Assembly: GCA_005223045.1 (NCBI GenBank)
Contig: NJBM01000001.1
Location: 186,001-250,000 of the forward strand
Direction of reading: 5' to 3'
DNA length: 64,000 nt
Source of the DNA: Planctomycetes bacterium B3_Pla
GTDB taxonomy: Bacteria > Planctomycetota > Phycisphaerae > Sedimentisphaerales > Anaerobacaceae
A program made the position numbers and the translations under genes. Positions 7,898-17,181 of the stretch are shown piece after piece. Every line of letters starts with the position of its first letter. Within the stretch, counting starts at the first letter, position 1. Under the pieces are notes generated by a model. It saw only the letters and a list, made by a program, of their open reading frames with translations, was not told where the DNA came from and searched no databases.

Positions 7898-9709
7898 CTA
7901 TTCCGTCGCCGCGTATTCGCGGTATTGTTCGGCCACTTTGCCCTGCTTGTCGTCGCCCTTGTGGAAATAGAAACGATACTTGAACGTCAGACTTTTACCG
8001 GCCGGGATTGTGATATCGCCGGTCCCCTTGGGCTTTTTTTCAAAGTTATGCACACCGAACGGATTAGCTGTGAACAATCCGTAATCACGAACGTGCCACC
8101 ATGTCGGATGTTTCGGGTTCTGCGGATGGTCAAAAATCGCCACACCGACCGTCTCGCCCTTAACCGGTCCGTAGTAGTCGCACCACGCGGCCCGCTTGCC
8201 CCAGGTGCTGCCGTCGGTGTCCCCTTCGCTGTTGACTATATGCCCCTTGCCGACCTTGCCTTCCTTGCTTTTGAGCCGCATCGTTGGGGCAAGGCGGATC
8301 GCCATCGAGCCTTCTTTTGTATCACCCAGAACGACCTTACCCTCCGAGGCATGGATTGTGATTTCGAAATCCATGATTTGCCCGTCCCGGCGATTGTAGA
8401 ATCTGTGCGTTCTGGTGTCCGTACAGACCACCTCGCCGCTTTTGGCGACCCATTTGTTCTTCGACTGGATAACGCCGACTTTGCGGCCGGAAGAAACTTT
8501 GAGGAATTTGTCATGGACTATCTTGCCGGACCTGCTGCCCTCGCCCCAGAAATCCTGCCCGTTTACCTCGCCGTGCGTGAACCACAGACTCTTGTGGTGC
8601 ACGTGGTCTTTGGCCTCATCGGGATTGATATCTTTCATCGGGTAATGACGAATGATCGGCACACCTGTCGGCCCGATCACGGGATAAAAGAAAGGCCTTG
8701 GAACATCCTGAAAGTTGTACTCGGTAAACAGCTTGCCGTTGATCTCGACTCTCAGCTTCTTATCGACGTCATCGATCTTGACGCCGCCTTTCGACCGGGA
8801 GGCCGTCGACGCTTGCGCCTTGGCGACCATATCACCGAAGACATGTCGCTGCTCGGCCAGGGCCTTGACACGGTCTTTGGGCTTGGTGCGTGCTTCGAGG
8901 AGAATCCAGCCTTTGTAATCCATCTTCACAAAGAGGTTCATCAACTCCTGGTAGGGATAGCTGCCGATATTCAGTTCTCGCGCGTGAACGGTGTCGCCAA
9001 ATCGGTCCTTGACCAGATTGAAGTTGTACTCAAGTCCCTCACCTTCAAGGTCCTGAGAATTGCAGTTCCAGCAGGCGCCGACGTTGGGATGCTCGGCAAC
9101 ATCCATAATCGCCTTCATGACAGGCAATCCCGAGGTCCCTCCGCCGTGGACTTCCACACGAATCATCTGATCGTACTCGGCGGCAAACCGGCCAATCTCG
9201 TTCAGTGATTTGCCTATCTGCTCGGTCGTCTTTTCGTGCGGCACGCCTTTGGGCAGGTCATTGGGCTTTACCTTGATGCCGGTGCCGCCGCAATCATAAG
9301 AGAGCTTGAGATATTCTTTCGCGCCGTCGATGTCGCGCCGAAGTTTCGCCGAGTCGGTGTGATGGAACGCGAAGTTAGTGCCGGGCCCCAACAGCGTCAC
9401 CGGGCTGTCGGCAAAACGCTTCTTCACGTCCCTGCGCTGTTGGGCGCTCAGACTCGATTCGACGCCGTGAGCGTGCTGGGTCCGCAACTCAACGCCGAGC
9501 ACTTTGGTCTTCTCGCAGTTCGCTATCAACGTCGGCAGGTCCCAGTCCTGGCCCCATAGGTAAGTGACAAGCCCGAACTTCATTTTGGAGCCGGGCTTGT
9601 CTCCGCCCAAAGCCAGCACCTCACCAAGCGGCCCTGCTGAGGCCGCAGCCACACCGAGATACACCGAATGCTTTAGAAAATCACGCCTTGAATTGATGAC
9701 TGTACTCAT
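7898..9709 (-). CDS. Tat-exported fusion: sugar isomerase/epimerase + DUF6807 (PmoA-like) domain
   Basis: 603 residues. The ATG at 9709 is preferred because GGAGAAA precedes it at good distance; an in-frame TTG four codons upstream is less likely. Residues ~8-35 form a Tat signal (SRRDFLKHSVYLG). Residues ~40-300 are an AP-endonuclease-2-like TIM barrel (MKFGLVTYLWG at its start, WILLEARTKPKDR at its end). Residues ~310-600 match the DUF6807/PmoA-like beta domain (FYPVIGPTGVPIIRHYPM, DHVHHKSLWFTHGEVNG, NPKHPTWWHVRDYGLF). In planctomycetes these two domains are usually separate proteins. It lies upstream of the Gfo/Idh gene and likely acts in the same periplasmic sugar pathway. Confidence 0.85.
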   Translation of the reverse strand: MSTVINSRRDFLKHSVYLGVAAASAGPLGEVLALGGDKPGSKMKFGLVTYLWGQDWDLPTLIANCEKTKVLGVELRTQHAHGVESSLSAQQRRDVKKRFADSPVTLLGPGTNFAFHHTDSAKLRRDIDGAKEYLKLSYDCGGTGIKVKPNDLPKGVPHEKTTEQIGKSLNEIGRFAAEYDQMIRVEVHGGGTSGLPVMKAIMDVAEHPNVGACWNCNSQDLEGEGLEYNFNLVKDRFGDTVHARELNIGSYPYQELMNLFVKMDYKGWILLEARTKPKDRVKALAEQRHVFGDMVAKAQASTASRSKGGVKIDDVDKKLRVEINGKLFTEYNFQDVPRPFFYPVIGPTGVPIIRHYPMKDINPDEAKDHVHHKSLWFTHGEVNGQDFWGEGSRSGKIVHDKFLKVSSGRKVGVIQSKNKWVAKSGEVVCTDTRTHRFYNRRDGQIMDFEITIHASEGKVVLGDTKEGSMAIRLAPTMRLKSKEGKVGKGHIVNSEGDTDGSTWGKRAAWCDYYGPVKGETVGVAIFDHPQNPKHPTWWHVRDYGLFTANPFGVHNFEKKPKGTGDITIPAGKSLTFKYRFYFHKGDDKQGKVAEQYREYAATE

Positions 9710-9948
9710 CTGTTTCTCCAATCATAATCCCCATTTTGAAAAACCTCAGCACATACGCACAAGGCCAAAAAAAGGCTCAGTTCCAGGGCCTTTTCTCAAG
9801 GATATTTGCGCCGGTCTCAAGACCATCCTCACTGATAGCCAAAGCAGAGATTATCATCTTTGAGAATCTCTCTGTCAAGCGATTTATCGGAAAATCCGGG
9901 ATGCTCCCAGCCGCCCCAACTCCAGCCCCAAGGTACGGCCCCAGCCTG

Positions 9949-11091
9949 CTATTTGCCGTCCGCCATCGTCAGCAGCCTTTCTGCGATCTTCAGGTCTGCA
10001 TCGGGATTCGCAATCGCCCTGCACGCCTGCGCCATCGCCTGCCGTTTCCCCTCATCCTTCATCAAATCCTCCAACTCTTCCCACAGCCATCGAGTCCTGT
10101 TTTCTGCGTCGGGCAAATCATCCACTATGACCGCGGCTCCAGCATCGACGAGCTTGCCGGCGTTGAGGTACTGATGCCTGTCCTTGTGATACGGGTAGGG
10201 AATACAAATGCTCGGCACGCCGGCGGCCGCGTATTCAGCCACACTGACGGCCCCGCTTCTGCCGACGAGCAGGTCCGCGGCGGCCAACAGGTCCGGCATG
10301 TCATCGAAATATCCCAGAACCTTGTGGCTGATTTTGGCGTTGCTGTATCGGCTGCTGATTTCTTCATAATTGTCCCGCCCCGCCAGATGGACTATCTGCC
10401 AATCATCTGCAAAACCATCCAGTTTTTCCAGCAGCGAACATACTGCCTTGTTAATGTTTGCCGAGCCGCTCGATGCGCCGGTAATAAGCAGAATCTTCTT
10501 TTCATTGTCAAGAACCAATTGTTCTATTGCCTCGTTCGGCTCAGGACTCTTAAAGCCGCTTCGCAGGGGACAGCCAACTACGCTTGCTTTCGCCTTTCCG
10601 GCGGCGAAATATCGTGCCGCCTCTTCGAACTGCACGAAGATCTCATCCGCCCAGCGCGCTATTATTTTGTTCGCCCGGCCGGGGACAATATCAACGTTCA
10701 AAAGAGCGATTGGAATATTAGCTCTGTGCGCCGCCAGACAAACGGGCGCCGAGACGAATCCTCCGGCACCTATGACCACAGCATTGTTGCATTCGCTGAT
10801 TGCCTGCTTTGCAGTTCTGTAGCTTTCCAGAAACGAACGGCAAAAGCCAATCAATCCCCGCAGCCGGAACGAAAAACCTTTGGCAGGCAGTACGGTATAT
10901 TGAAAGCCCGTCGGTCCAAGAACCCGCTCATCAATGCTGCGCATGCTGCAGAAAAAGTGTATTGTCGCCGCCGGCTCGATTTTGGCTATCTGCTCGGCCA
11001 CGGCGATCGCGGGATATATGTGTCCCCCGGTGCCGCCGCCGGCAAAGAAGATATGTCTTTCGCTCGAATTTGAGCCTCCTTGCATAGTCAT
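9949..11091 (-). CDS. murG: Undecaprenyldiphospho-muramoylpentapeptide beta-N-acetylglucosaminyltransferase
   Basis: 380 residues from the ATG at 11091. MurG adds GlcNAc to lipid I to make lipid II at the inner face of the cytoplasmic membrane. The glycine-rich loop FAGGGTGGHIYPA lies near the N-terminus; GAGGFVSAPVCLAA and the C-domain segment LVGRSGAVSVAEYAAAGVPSICIPYP are MurG/GT28 hallmarks. It stands alone, away from any mur-fts cluster, downstream of a LamG gene and a hairpin. The start is uncertain: in-frame ATGs at 11091 and 11085 both lack a good upstream ribosome site, while a strong AAGGAGG sits just inside the frame. Confidence 0.95.
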   Translation of the reverse strand: MTMQGGSNSSERHIFFAGGGTGGHIYPAIAVAEQIAKIEPAATIHFFCSMRSIDERVLGPTGFQYTVLPAKGFSFRLRGLIGFCRSFLESYRTAKQAISECNNAVVIGAGGFVSAPVCLAAHRANIPIALLNVDIVPGRANKIIARWADEIFVQFEEAARYFAAGKAKASVVGCPLRSGFKSPEPNEAIEQLVLDNEKKILLITGASSGSANINKAVCSLLEKLDGFADDWQIVHLAGRDNYEEISSRYSNAKISHKVLGYFDDMPDLLAAADLLVGRSGAVSVAEYAAAGVPSICIPYPYHKDRHQYLNAGKLVDAGAAVIVDDLPDAENRTRWLWEELEDLMKDEGKRQAMAQACRAIANPDADLKIAERLLTMADGK

Positions 11092-11153
11092 CACACAGCA
11101 AGTCTGCCCAAAGCCGGCGTACAATGCAAGCGTTTTTTCCGTGCCGCTCGTCG

Positions 11154-11187
11154 CTCGTCGCTCGTGATCCGTGACCCGAGCGACGAG
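11154..11187. repeat. Perfect 11-bp inverted repeat (CTCGTCGCTCG)
   Basis: CTCGTCGCTCG at 11154-11164 pairs with CGAGCGACGAG at 11177-11187 around a 12-base loop. It lies between murG and the LamG gene, next to the terminator-like hairpin at 11195-11213. It could be a small interspersed palindrome or part of a double terminator. Confidence 0.6.
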
Positions 11188-11194
11188 ATGATAT

Positions 11195-11213
11195 TTAACC
11201 CCTAAGGGGTTAA
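11195..11213 (-). terminator. Hairpin after LamG gene, probable terminator
   Basis: TTAACCCC-TAA-GGGGTTAA is a perfect 8-bp stem with a three-base loop, starting 7 bases after the stop of the minus-strand LamG gene. The T-run lies on the plus-strand side, so as an intrinsic terminator it is not canonical for the minus transcript. Ending of the LamG message here is inferred from position. Confidence 0.45.
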
Positions 11214-11220
11214 TTTTTCC

Positions 11221-14200
11221 CTACTGCCGATACAGGCGGAAGTCGTCGAAGTATATCGTGCCCGCACCGCCGGCAGCGGCAAGGCTGCTTTGCGAGCCGA
11301 GACCTACTGCGATCTTGTCAACATTGGTCAGGTCGATACCCTTATCTGCAAACGCCTGCAGCGGGATAACCCACTCGGTCCATACGTCTATCGTCGCCGC
11401 ACCGGGATCATCATGCACCACAACAGCAGGTGTGCCTGTCGCGTTGGAAAGAGCCACGTACAGCGGCTCGGCGGCATTGTTGGATATCCCGATGTCCTGG
11501 TTTGCCCACTGCGGACTGACCGTGCCTGTGATTGTGACGTTGGAGAACGTAGCTTCGCACGTCGCAGCATTATCGTGGCTGGTCAGCGCCAAACCTACAT
11601 AGACGCTCGTAGTCATCAAGACCCTGTTCGGCACAGCGCCCTGCACGGGCTCCCAGGTGGTGCCGTTAGTCGAATGAGAAACCGTGAAGTTGCCTCCGAC
11701 ATCGCGTTCCAGCTTCACCCAAAGCGGCGCCGTCACGCCGGTCTGGTTGCTGCTGATACTTCCACCATCCACGTCGATACGAGCCTGAGAAGTTACACCG
11801 TTACCGGGGGTAACGGCTGCAAAGGCGTTCGGCGAGCCGGGGTCAAGCGTTTCGCGAATCATCACGCCGGCTTTGGCCCACGCATGGGTGTTGGTGACGC
11901 TATCGACCCTTGCTACAATCGAGCCGGCGCCTGACAGGACCTTGTAAGCAAAATGGAACTCGTCGGCATCGTCCCAGATATCCACACCGGAGGCAGTTAT
12001 CGTAAAGGTGCCGACCGGGCCCTCCGTGAAGCTGCCTACAGATGCGGGATAGCCTCTGAACCACAGCGACAAAGCACCAACTTCATGTATCGTCCAGTCA
12101 CGCGGGGCGGTCAAGGTCATCGTTGCCTCGGAATTCGTCACACCGGCCGTGTTGTTGAATATAACCGGTATGGACTGGCCGCCGCCGTGGACAATCGTCT
12201 TCTCGGCATACGGTGGGAACAAATTACCGACCTGCGAGCCATTGCCGGGAACGCCAAAACCGTCGATCCAACTCTGCCAAATGGCTTCACCAGCACCATC
12301 GTCGTCGGTATAACCCTCAATATCATCGACCAAAATATAGTCGGCTATCGTGAAGCTCCAAATGCTGCCTCTACTGACCGACCCATCGGTATTGATCTCG
12401 TCGATGCGCCAGTAGTACGGGCCGGTGCCCCACTCAAGACCTTCGGGCGGAGTATAGCCGATCCCAGCCTGGCGGCCTCGATAGATATCCGGCGTGTCTG
12501 CATCGGCAAGATCGACAGCAGCTAAATCGGTACCTAAGTACACGTCATGCTCAGCCGCATTATCGCCGGGCGTCCAGGTAAGTGGCTGTTTGGCCCGTTC
12601 GACATCGATCTCCAAGCCAACGCCGGGCTTCGGATTCCAGGCAACCAGCGGATCGCCTCTGGTAAGCTCAGCAACCTCATCCGGCGTCAGAGCCTTATTG
12701 TAGAAGCGGGCGTCATCGACCATGCCCCAGTAAAAATCGCTCGGGCCGCCATCCCATTCCTGTCCTATTGACCAGCGGTCTACTCCGTCCAGAGAGAAGC
12801 CGGCTGTGTAAGTACCCCGCTCAACTGCATCAACGTATATAGTCCCAGTTGAGCCGCTCCTGACGTACGTTATCATGTGCCACTCGTCGTCATTGATAGA
12901 AGGCGGAAAGTATGTATCGCCGCCGTCATTGACATACGGCTCCCCACCGCCTTTAACACCGAACATCAGAGGGTGACTGCCGCCACTATTAGCTGCAAAC
13001 ACGTTGCCCTCGGACGGCTGCCTGGTTTTGATCCATGCACTGAGCGTAATATTTGTGCTCGTTATGTCATCAGCGACGCCGTCAATCGCAACATAATCGT
13101 CGCCGTCCAGGTCCAGGGCGAAATCTATAATGCCCTCGACCAATTGCGGGTCACCGCCGAGTGTGCCGTCATTGCCGTAGCCGGACCAATCCAGAACGGT
13201 GTTGCCGCTAACAGAATCAAGCTTCCACCAACCAATCAGATCGGGATCGGTAATGACCAAGTCCGGCAGAGTTCTGAAACTCCAGACAGGGCCCTTAATC
13301 GTCACCGGAGGATTAAACTCATCGACTCGCCAATAGTAAACCTTGTCCTTTTCAAGAGTTCCCGGAGTATGGGTCGTAGTTCCCTGGGGGAGACCACCGG
13401 CAGCATTGCTGACGGTGTCGAAATCGTCGCCGAAGTACACGGAGTGCAATTTCGCACCGAAGCCCCCCGTCCAGCTTAGCGTCACGTCGGCATCGACAGC
13501 TTTGGCGCCGTCACGCGGGAAGGGGTTATAGGCAGCTTTGGATGGAATCGAAAAACTCCAGATGGAACCTTTGTATTTCGTGGCGCCGTCGGCCTCGACT
13601 TCGTCCACGCGCCAGTAGTAGGTCGTGCCGGGGACGAGACCGTCCGGAAAAGCCATACCGGGAAATCCGACAACAAAAAACGACGCGGCCTGGTTGCCCT
13701 GGAACGCAGAGGCCGCGGCGTCATTGACATCGTCAAAGTTGTCACTTATATACACATCGTGCGTGACCGCAGTCTCGCCGGCATCCCAGCCGAGACTCGC
13801 CCACGTGTCCGCATACAGGGAACCGTCAGCGGGATCCGGGTTCGTAGCATATTGGCTTGAATACTCGATATGTAAAAATGGCGCCTGCATCACCGATCCG
13901 TCGAAAGCCTCGGCGCATCGAGAACCAACGGAGGGATTATCCGGATTGTCGCTGATGATCAGCACCAAGGCATTGCCGCTGGCCCAACCGTCCAGGTTCA
14001 CGATTTCCTGGATGACCGCGGAGATATCCGAGGTCTGGTCTATCTGGCCCACTGTAGTCCAGTCTGCCGGTTCCCAAACCGCCTTCGCTGTGGTTCTGGG
14101 CCTGCCGATAATATCGGTAGTAAATGCCGGTGGATTAGGATTCGGTTCACCCTCGATCAAAAGACTTGCAAACAGCGTACCTTCATCTAGCTCATCGCAC

Positions 14201-14478
14201 ACAAACTCGATATAGGCGTTCGTAATGTTGGCCCCTTTTGGAACGGCGACATCCACAAAGCGCACCCCTACCACCTGTTCACTGCCCTTGTTGTCATCTT
14301 CATAGGGCATCTCCAGGTCGCTGCTCCCAGCGCTGTCTATGGAACCGCCGACATAATGCTCCCTGTCATCAGTACTACTTCCGACTCTGCCCTCCCACAC
14401 TATGCCCAAGGCCGCATTCGAGACGGCCAAAGTCAGTACGACAGCAAAGCAAGTCAAAAAGAACAATTTTCTACACAT
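11221..14478 (-). CDS. Secreted LamG / fibronectin-like multidomain surface protein
   Basis: 1085 residues from the ATG at 14478, which follows GAAAGGAGG; upstream in-frame starts lack this site. A signal peptide covers ~1-24 (FFLTCFAVVLTLAVSNAALG). A beta-rich region of ~190 residues follows. Next come repeated Fn3-like modules of ~95 residues, each ending in YYWRVDE...GSIWSFSI or a close variant: two before and one after a LamG/concanavalin-like domain (LIGWWKLDSVSGN...GYGNDGTLGG...LSAWIKT). A C-terminal jelly-roll-like half ends TIYFDDFRLYRQ. The YYWRVDE module is a recurrent planctomycete surface-protein unit. A carbohydrate-binding or adhesive role is inferred. No PEP-CTERM or LPXTG anchor is visible. 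Confidence 0.85.
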   Translation of the reverse strand: MCRKLFFLTCFAVVLTLAVSNAALGIVWEGRVGSSTDDREHYVGGSIDSAGSSDLEMPYEDDNKGSEQVVGVRFVDVAVPKGANITNAYIEFVCDELDEGTLFASLLIEGEPNPNPPAFTTDIIGRPRTTAKAVWEPADWTTVGQIDQTSDISAVIQEIVNLDGWASGNALVLIISDNPDNPSVGSRCAEAFDGSVMQAPFLHIEYSSQYATNPDPADGSLYADTWASLGWDAGETAVTHDVYISDNFDDVNDAAASAFQGNQAASFFVVGFPGMAFPDGLVPGTTYYWRVDEVEADGATKYKGSIWSFSIPSKAAYNPFPRDGAKAVDADVTLSWTGGFGAKLHSVYFGDDFDTVSNAAGGLPQGTTTHTPGTLEKDKVYYWRVDEFNPPVTIKGPVWSFRTLPDLVITDPDLIGWWKLDSVSGNTVLDWSGYGNDGTLGGDPQLVEGIIDFALDLDGDDYVAIDGVADDITSTNITLSAWIKTRQPSEGNVFAANSGGSHPLMFGVKGGGEPYVNDGGDTYFPPSINDDEWHMITYVRSGSTGTIYVDAVERGTYTAGFSLDGVDRWSIGQEWDGGPSDFYWGMVDDARFYNKALTPDEVAELTRGDPLVAWNPKPGVGLEIDVERAKQPLTWTPGDNAAEHDVYLGTDLAAVDLADADTPDIYRGRQAGIGYTPPEGLEWGTGPYYWRIDEINTDGSVSRGSIWSFTIADYILVDDIEGYTDDDGAGEAIWQSWIDGFGVPGNGSQVGNLFPPYAEKTIVHGGGQSIPVIFNNTAGVTNSEATMTLTAPRDWTIHEVGALSLWFRGYPASVGSFTEGPVGTFTITASGVDIWDDADEFHFAYKVLSGAGSIVARVDSVTNTHAWAKAGVMIRETLDPGSPNAFAAVTPGNGVTSQARIDVDGGSISSNQTGVTAPLWVKLERDVGGNFTVSHSTNGTTWEPVQGAVPNRVLMTTSVYVGLALTSHDNAATCEATFSNVTITGTVSPQWANQDIGISNNAAEPLYVALSNATGTPAVVVHDDPGAATIDVWTEWVIPLQAFADKGIDLTNVDKIAVGLGSQSSLAAAGGAGTIYFDDFRLYRQ

Positions 14479-14658
14479 AACAATCCTCCTTTCAAAGAGA
14501 GCAAAAATAGAAACAGCCGACGGAAATACATACACTTCTCACATTTCCACATCCGTGCTTGACAGTTCTCTGCGATGTAGCACCCTCTTGTGGGGTAACT
14601 CTATATCACCGATTTCTCGGCATGATTCAATTGCCGGTGCTGACAGATCAGATACCCA

Positions 14659-15471
14659 CTAAAACCGGTCATCCTTATCACCGGTATACCAGCTTAATGG
14701 CACATCGTCTCCTGTCGTTTCTTCAATAGGAGTAACGTGCCCGTCAAGCCACAAAACGTTGGTCCTTCCGCCTGTCTTGAATGGATCGGGGTATCTGACG
14801 TTGTGTCTGAAAATTTGCCGATAGCTGTATGAACGACCGCCTCCCTCTCGATAGCTGGTTAGATTCCTGCCGCCAGGGTTGTTATTGTTATGAAGGCAAT
14901 CGCTGGTGCCGCCATCCGGTCTCGGTTCGGCGTGGTCGAGACAATAGATGAATTCTGAAGGGCGGTATACAGTTTCAGTATTGCGGCCTCTGGCTCTCGA
15001 ATGATGATTCAGGCCAAACGCTGCATGCTGAATTACATAATCAGGGTCGGTACTCTTCTCGCTTCCACTATAACTATATATCAGCCTGGTGCCAATAGTA
15101 CTTTGAAAGCTCGGACAGCCGAATATCTTCGTCTGGTCTTTAATGTAGTCTCTGTAAAAAATACCCCAATAAGTACCGCCGGAACCGGGTCTTCGATAAG
15201 TATGGCCGTTGCTCTCGAACCACTGATGTTGGTTAGAACTTTGCGTATCGGGGATCTTGCGCTCGAAGTCGTCAAGGTACATCTGCACGGCCAGTCCCAC
15301 GTTCTTCAAATTCGCTCTGCAGACCGTTTCGCGCGCTATCTCCTTGATCTTTCGCATCGCGGGCATCAGAATTCCAAGCAAGACGGCGATAATGGCAATC
15401 ACCACCAGCAATTCTATTAGTGTGAAGCCCCTCTTCTTCTGCGCATTGATTCTTGTGTCGGAATCGACCAT
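14659..15471 (-). CDS. Prepilin-like protein with N-methylation motif and H-X9-DG C-terminus
   Basis: 270 residues. The type IV prepilin/pseudopilin signal is at about 13-40: KKRGFTLIELLVVIAIIAVL, with cleavage expected after the first Gly and Glu at +5. An amphipathic helix follows and then a globular domain. The C-terminus carries WLDGH with an upstream His (RHNVRYPDPF), the H-X9-DG pattern of the large planctomycete/verrucomicrobial family formerly DUF1559. Those proteins are thought to use the type II secretion or pilus machinery, but individual roles are unknown. AAGGAGCGAAGG precedes the ATG. It is transcribed in the same direction as the LamG gene 180 bases downstream. Confidence 0.88.
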   Translation of the reverse strand: MVDSDTRINAQKKRGFTLIELLVVIAIIAVLLGILMPAMRKIKEIARETVCRANLKNVGLAVQMYLDDFERKIPDTQSSNQHQWFESNGHTYRRPGSGGTYWGIFYRDYIKDQTKIFGCPSFQSTIGTRLIYSYSGSEKSTDPDYVIQHAAFGLNHHSRARGRNTETVYRPSEFIYCLDHAEPRPDGGTSDCLHNNNNPGGRNLTSYREGGGRSYSYRQIFRHNVRYPDPFKTGGRTNVLWLDGHVTPIEETTGDDVPLSWYTGDKDDRF

Positions 15472-15689
15472 CCTTCGCTCCTTTCAAAGTTTCCCGGTAC
15501 TATCAAATTTTTACTCACCGCCCTATTAATTTATACCAGATTGGCCGGCTGCGCGTCAAGTAAATTCCGAATTTATCAAAATCGCAGGAAAAAGAGTATT
15601 TTTCCTCAAATCTGCACAATCCCGGCTCCGAATCTTGCTAATGCGGTATTTCGTTGCAGAATCGGGGGCCATTCGTGTAACATAGTCAG

Positions 15690-15826
15690 ATTAAAAATCA
15701 AAGTTCAAAATGCAAAATTTCGGAGTCGCTTCGCGGGCTGTTTTGATCTTTTCATCGGAACAGTCTCGCCGAAGGCGATCCCGCAATTTTGATATTTGAT
15801 GTCTAATATTTGATATGTAGGAGCTT
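15690..15826. repeat. Imperfect long inverted repeat in the 15472-15829 intergenic gap
   Basis: The gap between the prepilin-like gene and MltA holds no credible gene. Its last part has a left arm running AATCAAAGTTCAAAATGC then AAAATTTCGGAGTCGCTTCG (15696-15733), mirrored by a right arm with GAAGGCGATCCCGCAATTTT then GATATTTG (15771-15798). The AT-rich outer and GC-rich inner segments pair in the same order on both sides. This looks like a MITE- or REP-like palindromic element. The first ~200 bases of the gap are AT-rich with no recognisable signal. Confidence 0.5.
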
Positions 15827-15829
15827 AGT

Positions 15830-17038
15830 ATGAAAAGAAGAATTTTAGTGTTGGTTTTGCTGCCGATTGTGGCTGTTGTCTCCTGCTGCAGGACGCAGAC
15901 TAAGCAGGTCAAGAAACGCTACGACAGGCCCCTGCCGCCGGGCCGGTTCGCTCTGAGAAAGATAACCGATCCGCTTGAAATCCCTGATTTCACCCAGGCG
16001 TGCCTGAATCTGGCTGACTTGCGAAAGGCGATAGACCACAGCCTGAGCTATCTGCACAAACCTTCGAGCCGTCAGTTCTATCCGTCCGGGCAGATTTCCC
16101 ACGCCCAGGCGCTGGAGAGTCTCGATGCGTTCGCCGAGATGCTGGACTCGGGCTTGTCGGGCAGCCAGTTGAACCTGGCGATTCGGGAGAAGTTCGACGT
16201 CTATATCTCGATAGGATGCGATGACATGGGGACCGTCCTGTTTACCGGCTATTACACGCCGATCTTCGACGGTTCGATGGAGCGCACCGATCGCTTCGGT
16301 TATCCGTTGTACGAGCAGCCCGACGACCTGGCGAAAGCATCGAACGGCGACATACTCGGTCGTCGCGGACCCGACGGACAGATCAGCCAATATCCGTCTC
16401 GGGACGTAATTGAGAAATCGGGAATGCTCGAAGGCAAAGAGCTTCTCTGGCTCGGCGACCCGTTCGAGGCGTATATCGCCCACGTGCAAGGCTCGGCGAA
16501 GATCAGACTGCCCGACGGCAGCCTGACAACGGTAGGCTACGCCGCCAATAACGGGCATGAATACCAGAGCGTCGCCCATGCGCTGGTCAGGGACGGCAAG
16601 ATATCGGGCGAGCAGATAAGCCTCTCGGCGATGATCAATTACTTCAAGAGATTCAAGGACCAGGTCCAAATGTACGTCCGGCGGAATCCTCGATTCGTAT
16701 TCTTCAGGAAAGAAGGCGGCCCGCCTCTCGGCTGCTTGAATGAGCCTGTGACGACGTTGAGAAGCATCGCCACCGACAAGTCCATTTTCCCACGGGCGTC
16801 CCTGGCTTTTATCTCCACAACCCTGCCGCAGGCGATGGGCGATGTCTCCGTCAAGCAAGTCTATACCGGCTTCGCCCTTGACCAGGATGCAGGCGGAGCG
16901 ATCCGCGCTCCGGGCCGCTGCGACGTATATATGGGCCAGGGTGAAATGGCCGGCAAACTGGCCGGGCAAACTTATCAGGAAGGCCGGTTGTATTATCTGT
17001 TTCTCAAATCAACTGCAATCAGTGTAGATGAATTTTAA
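15830..17038 (+). CDS. mltA: MltA-type membrane-bound lytic murein transglycosylase (lipoprotein)
   Basis: 402 residues. A lipoprotein signal ends at VVSC (Cys near residue 22). The MltA core begins with FTGYYTPIFDGSMERTDRFGYPLY near 141, continues through IAHVQGSAKIRLPDG and GYAANNGHEYQSV, and ends in the 3D-like barrel DAGGAIRAPGRCDVYMGQG, which carries the catalytic Asp of the family. MltA cleaves glycan strands with 1,6-anhydro-MurNAc formation at the periplasmic face of the outer membrane. AGGAG precedes the ATG. A 43-residue lipoprotein gene follows after 11 bases. Confidence 0.93.
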   Translation: MKRRILVLVLLPIVAVVSCCRTQTKQVKKRYDRPLPPGRFALRKITDPLEIPDFTQACLNLADLRKAIDHSLSYLHKPSSRQFYPSGQISHAQALESLDAFAEMLDSGLSGSQLNLAIREKFDVYISIGCDDMGTVLFTGYYTPIFDGSMERTDRFGYPLYEQPDDLAKASNGDILGRRGPDGQISQYPSRDVIEKSGMLEGKELLWLGDPFEAYIAHVQGSAKIRLPDGSLTTVGYAANNGHEYQSVAHALVRDGKISGEQISLSAMINYFKRFKDQVQMYVRRNPRFVFFRKEGGPPLGCLNEPVTTLRSIATDKSIFPRASLAFISTTLPQAMGDVSVKQVYTGFALDQDAGGAIRAPGRCDVYMGQGEMAGKLAGQTYQEGRLYYLFLKSTAISVDEF

Positions 17039-17049
17039 GGAGTCTGAAA

Positions 17050-17181
17050 ATGGTCAAGAGGACACTTTTACTGGCTGCTTTGATAGTTGTGGCGCTGTCG
17101 CTGTTCGGCTGCCGGGCAATAAAAGAAGATGTCGGGTTCATCAGAGACAGAGGCGTAGAGGTAGTGGAGGGGGAAGATTAG
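17050..17181 (+). CDS. Small lipoprotein, entericidin-like
   Basis: 43 residues. The start ATG follows AAGGAGTCTGAAA, a strong ribosome site directly after the mltA stop. The hydrophobic signal MVKRTLLLAALIVVALSLFGC ends in a lipobox with Cys 21. The mature part is only ~22 residues (RAIKEDVGFIRDRGVEVV...). Size and layout resemble entericidin-type lipoproteins, but identity is weak. Its TAG stop shares the G with the GTG start of the next gene, so the three genes are likely co-transcribed and coupled. A long frame overlapping it lacks any start signal before 17181. Confidence 0.7.
   Translation: MVKRTLLLAALIVVALSLFGCRAIKEDVGFIRDRGVEVVEGED

Noticed and set aside
7892..9208. 438-codon plus-strand frame opposite the epimerase-DUF6807 gene
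   Set aside because: It is antisense to a gene with clear domains and a Tat signal; its translation shows no family pattern.
9736..11073. 445-codon plus-strand frame opposite murG
   Set aside because: It is a shadow of the GC-rich murG codons; murG motifs are unambiguous on the other strand.
15541..15792. 83-codon frame in the gap before mltA
   Set aside because: It runs through the inverted repeat and has no ribosome site or protein-like composition.
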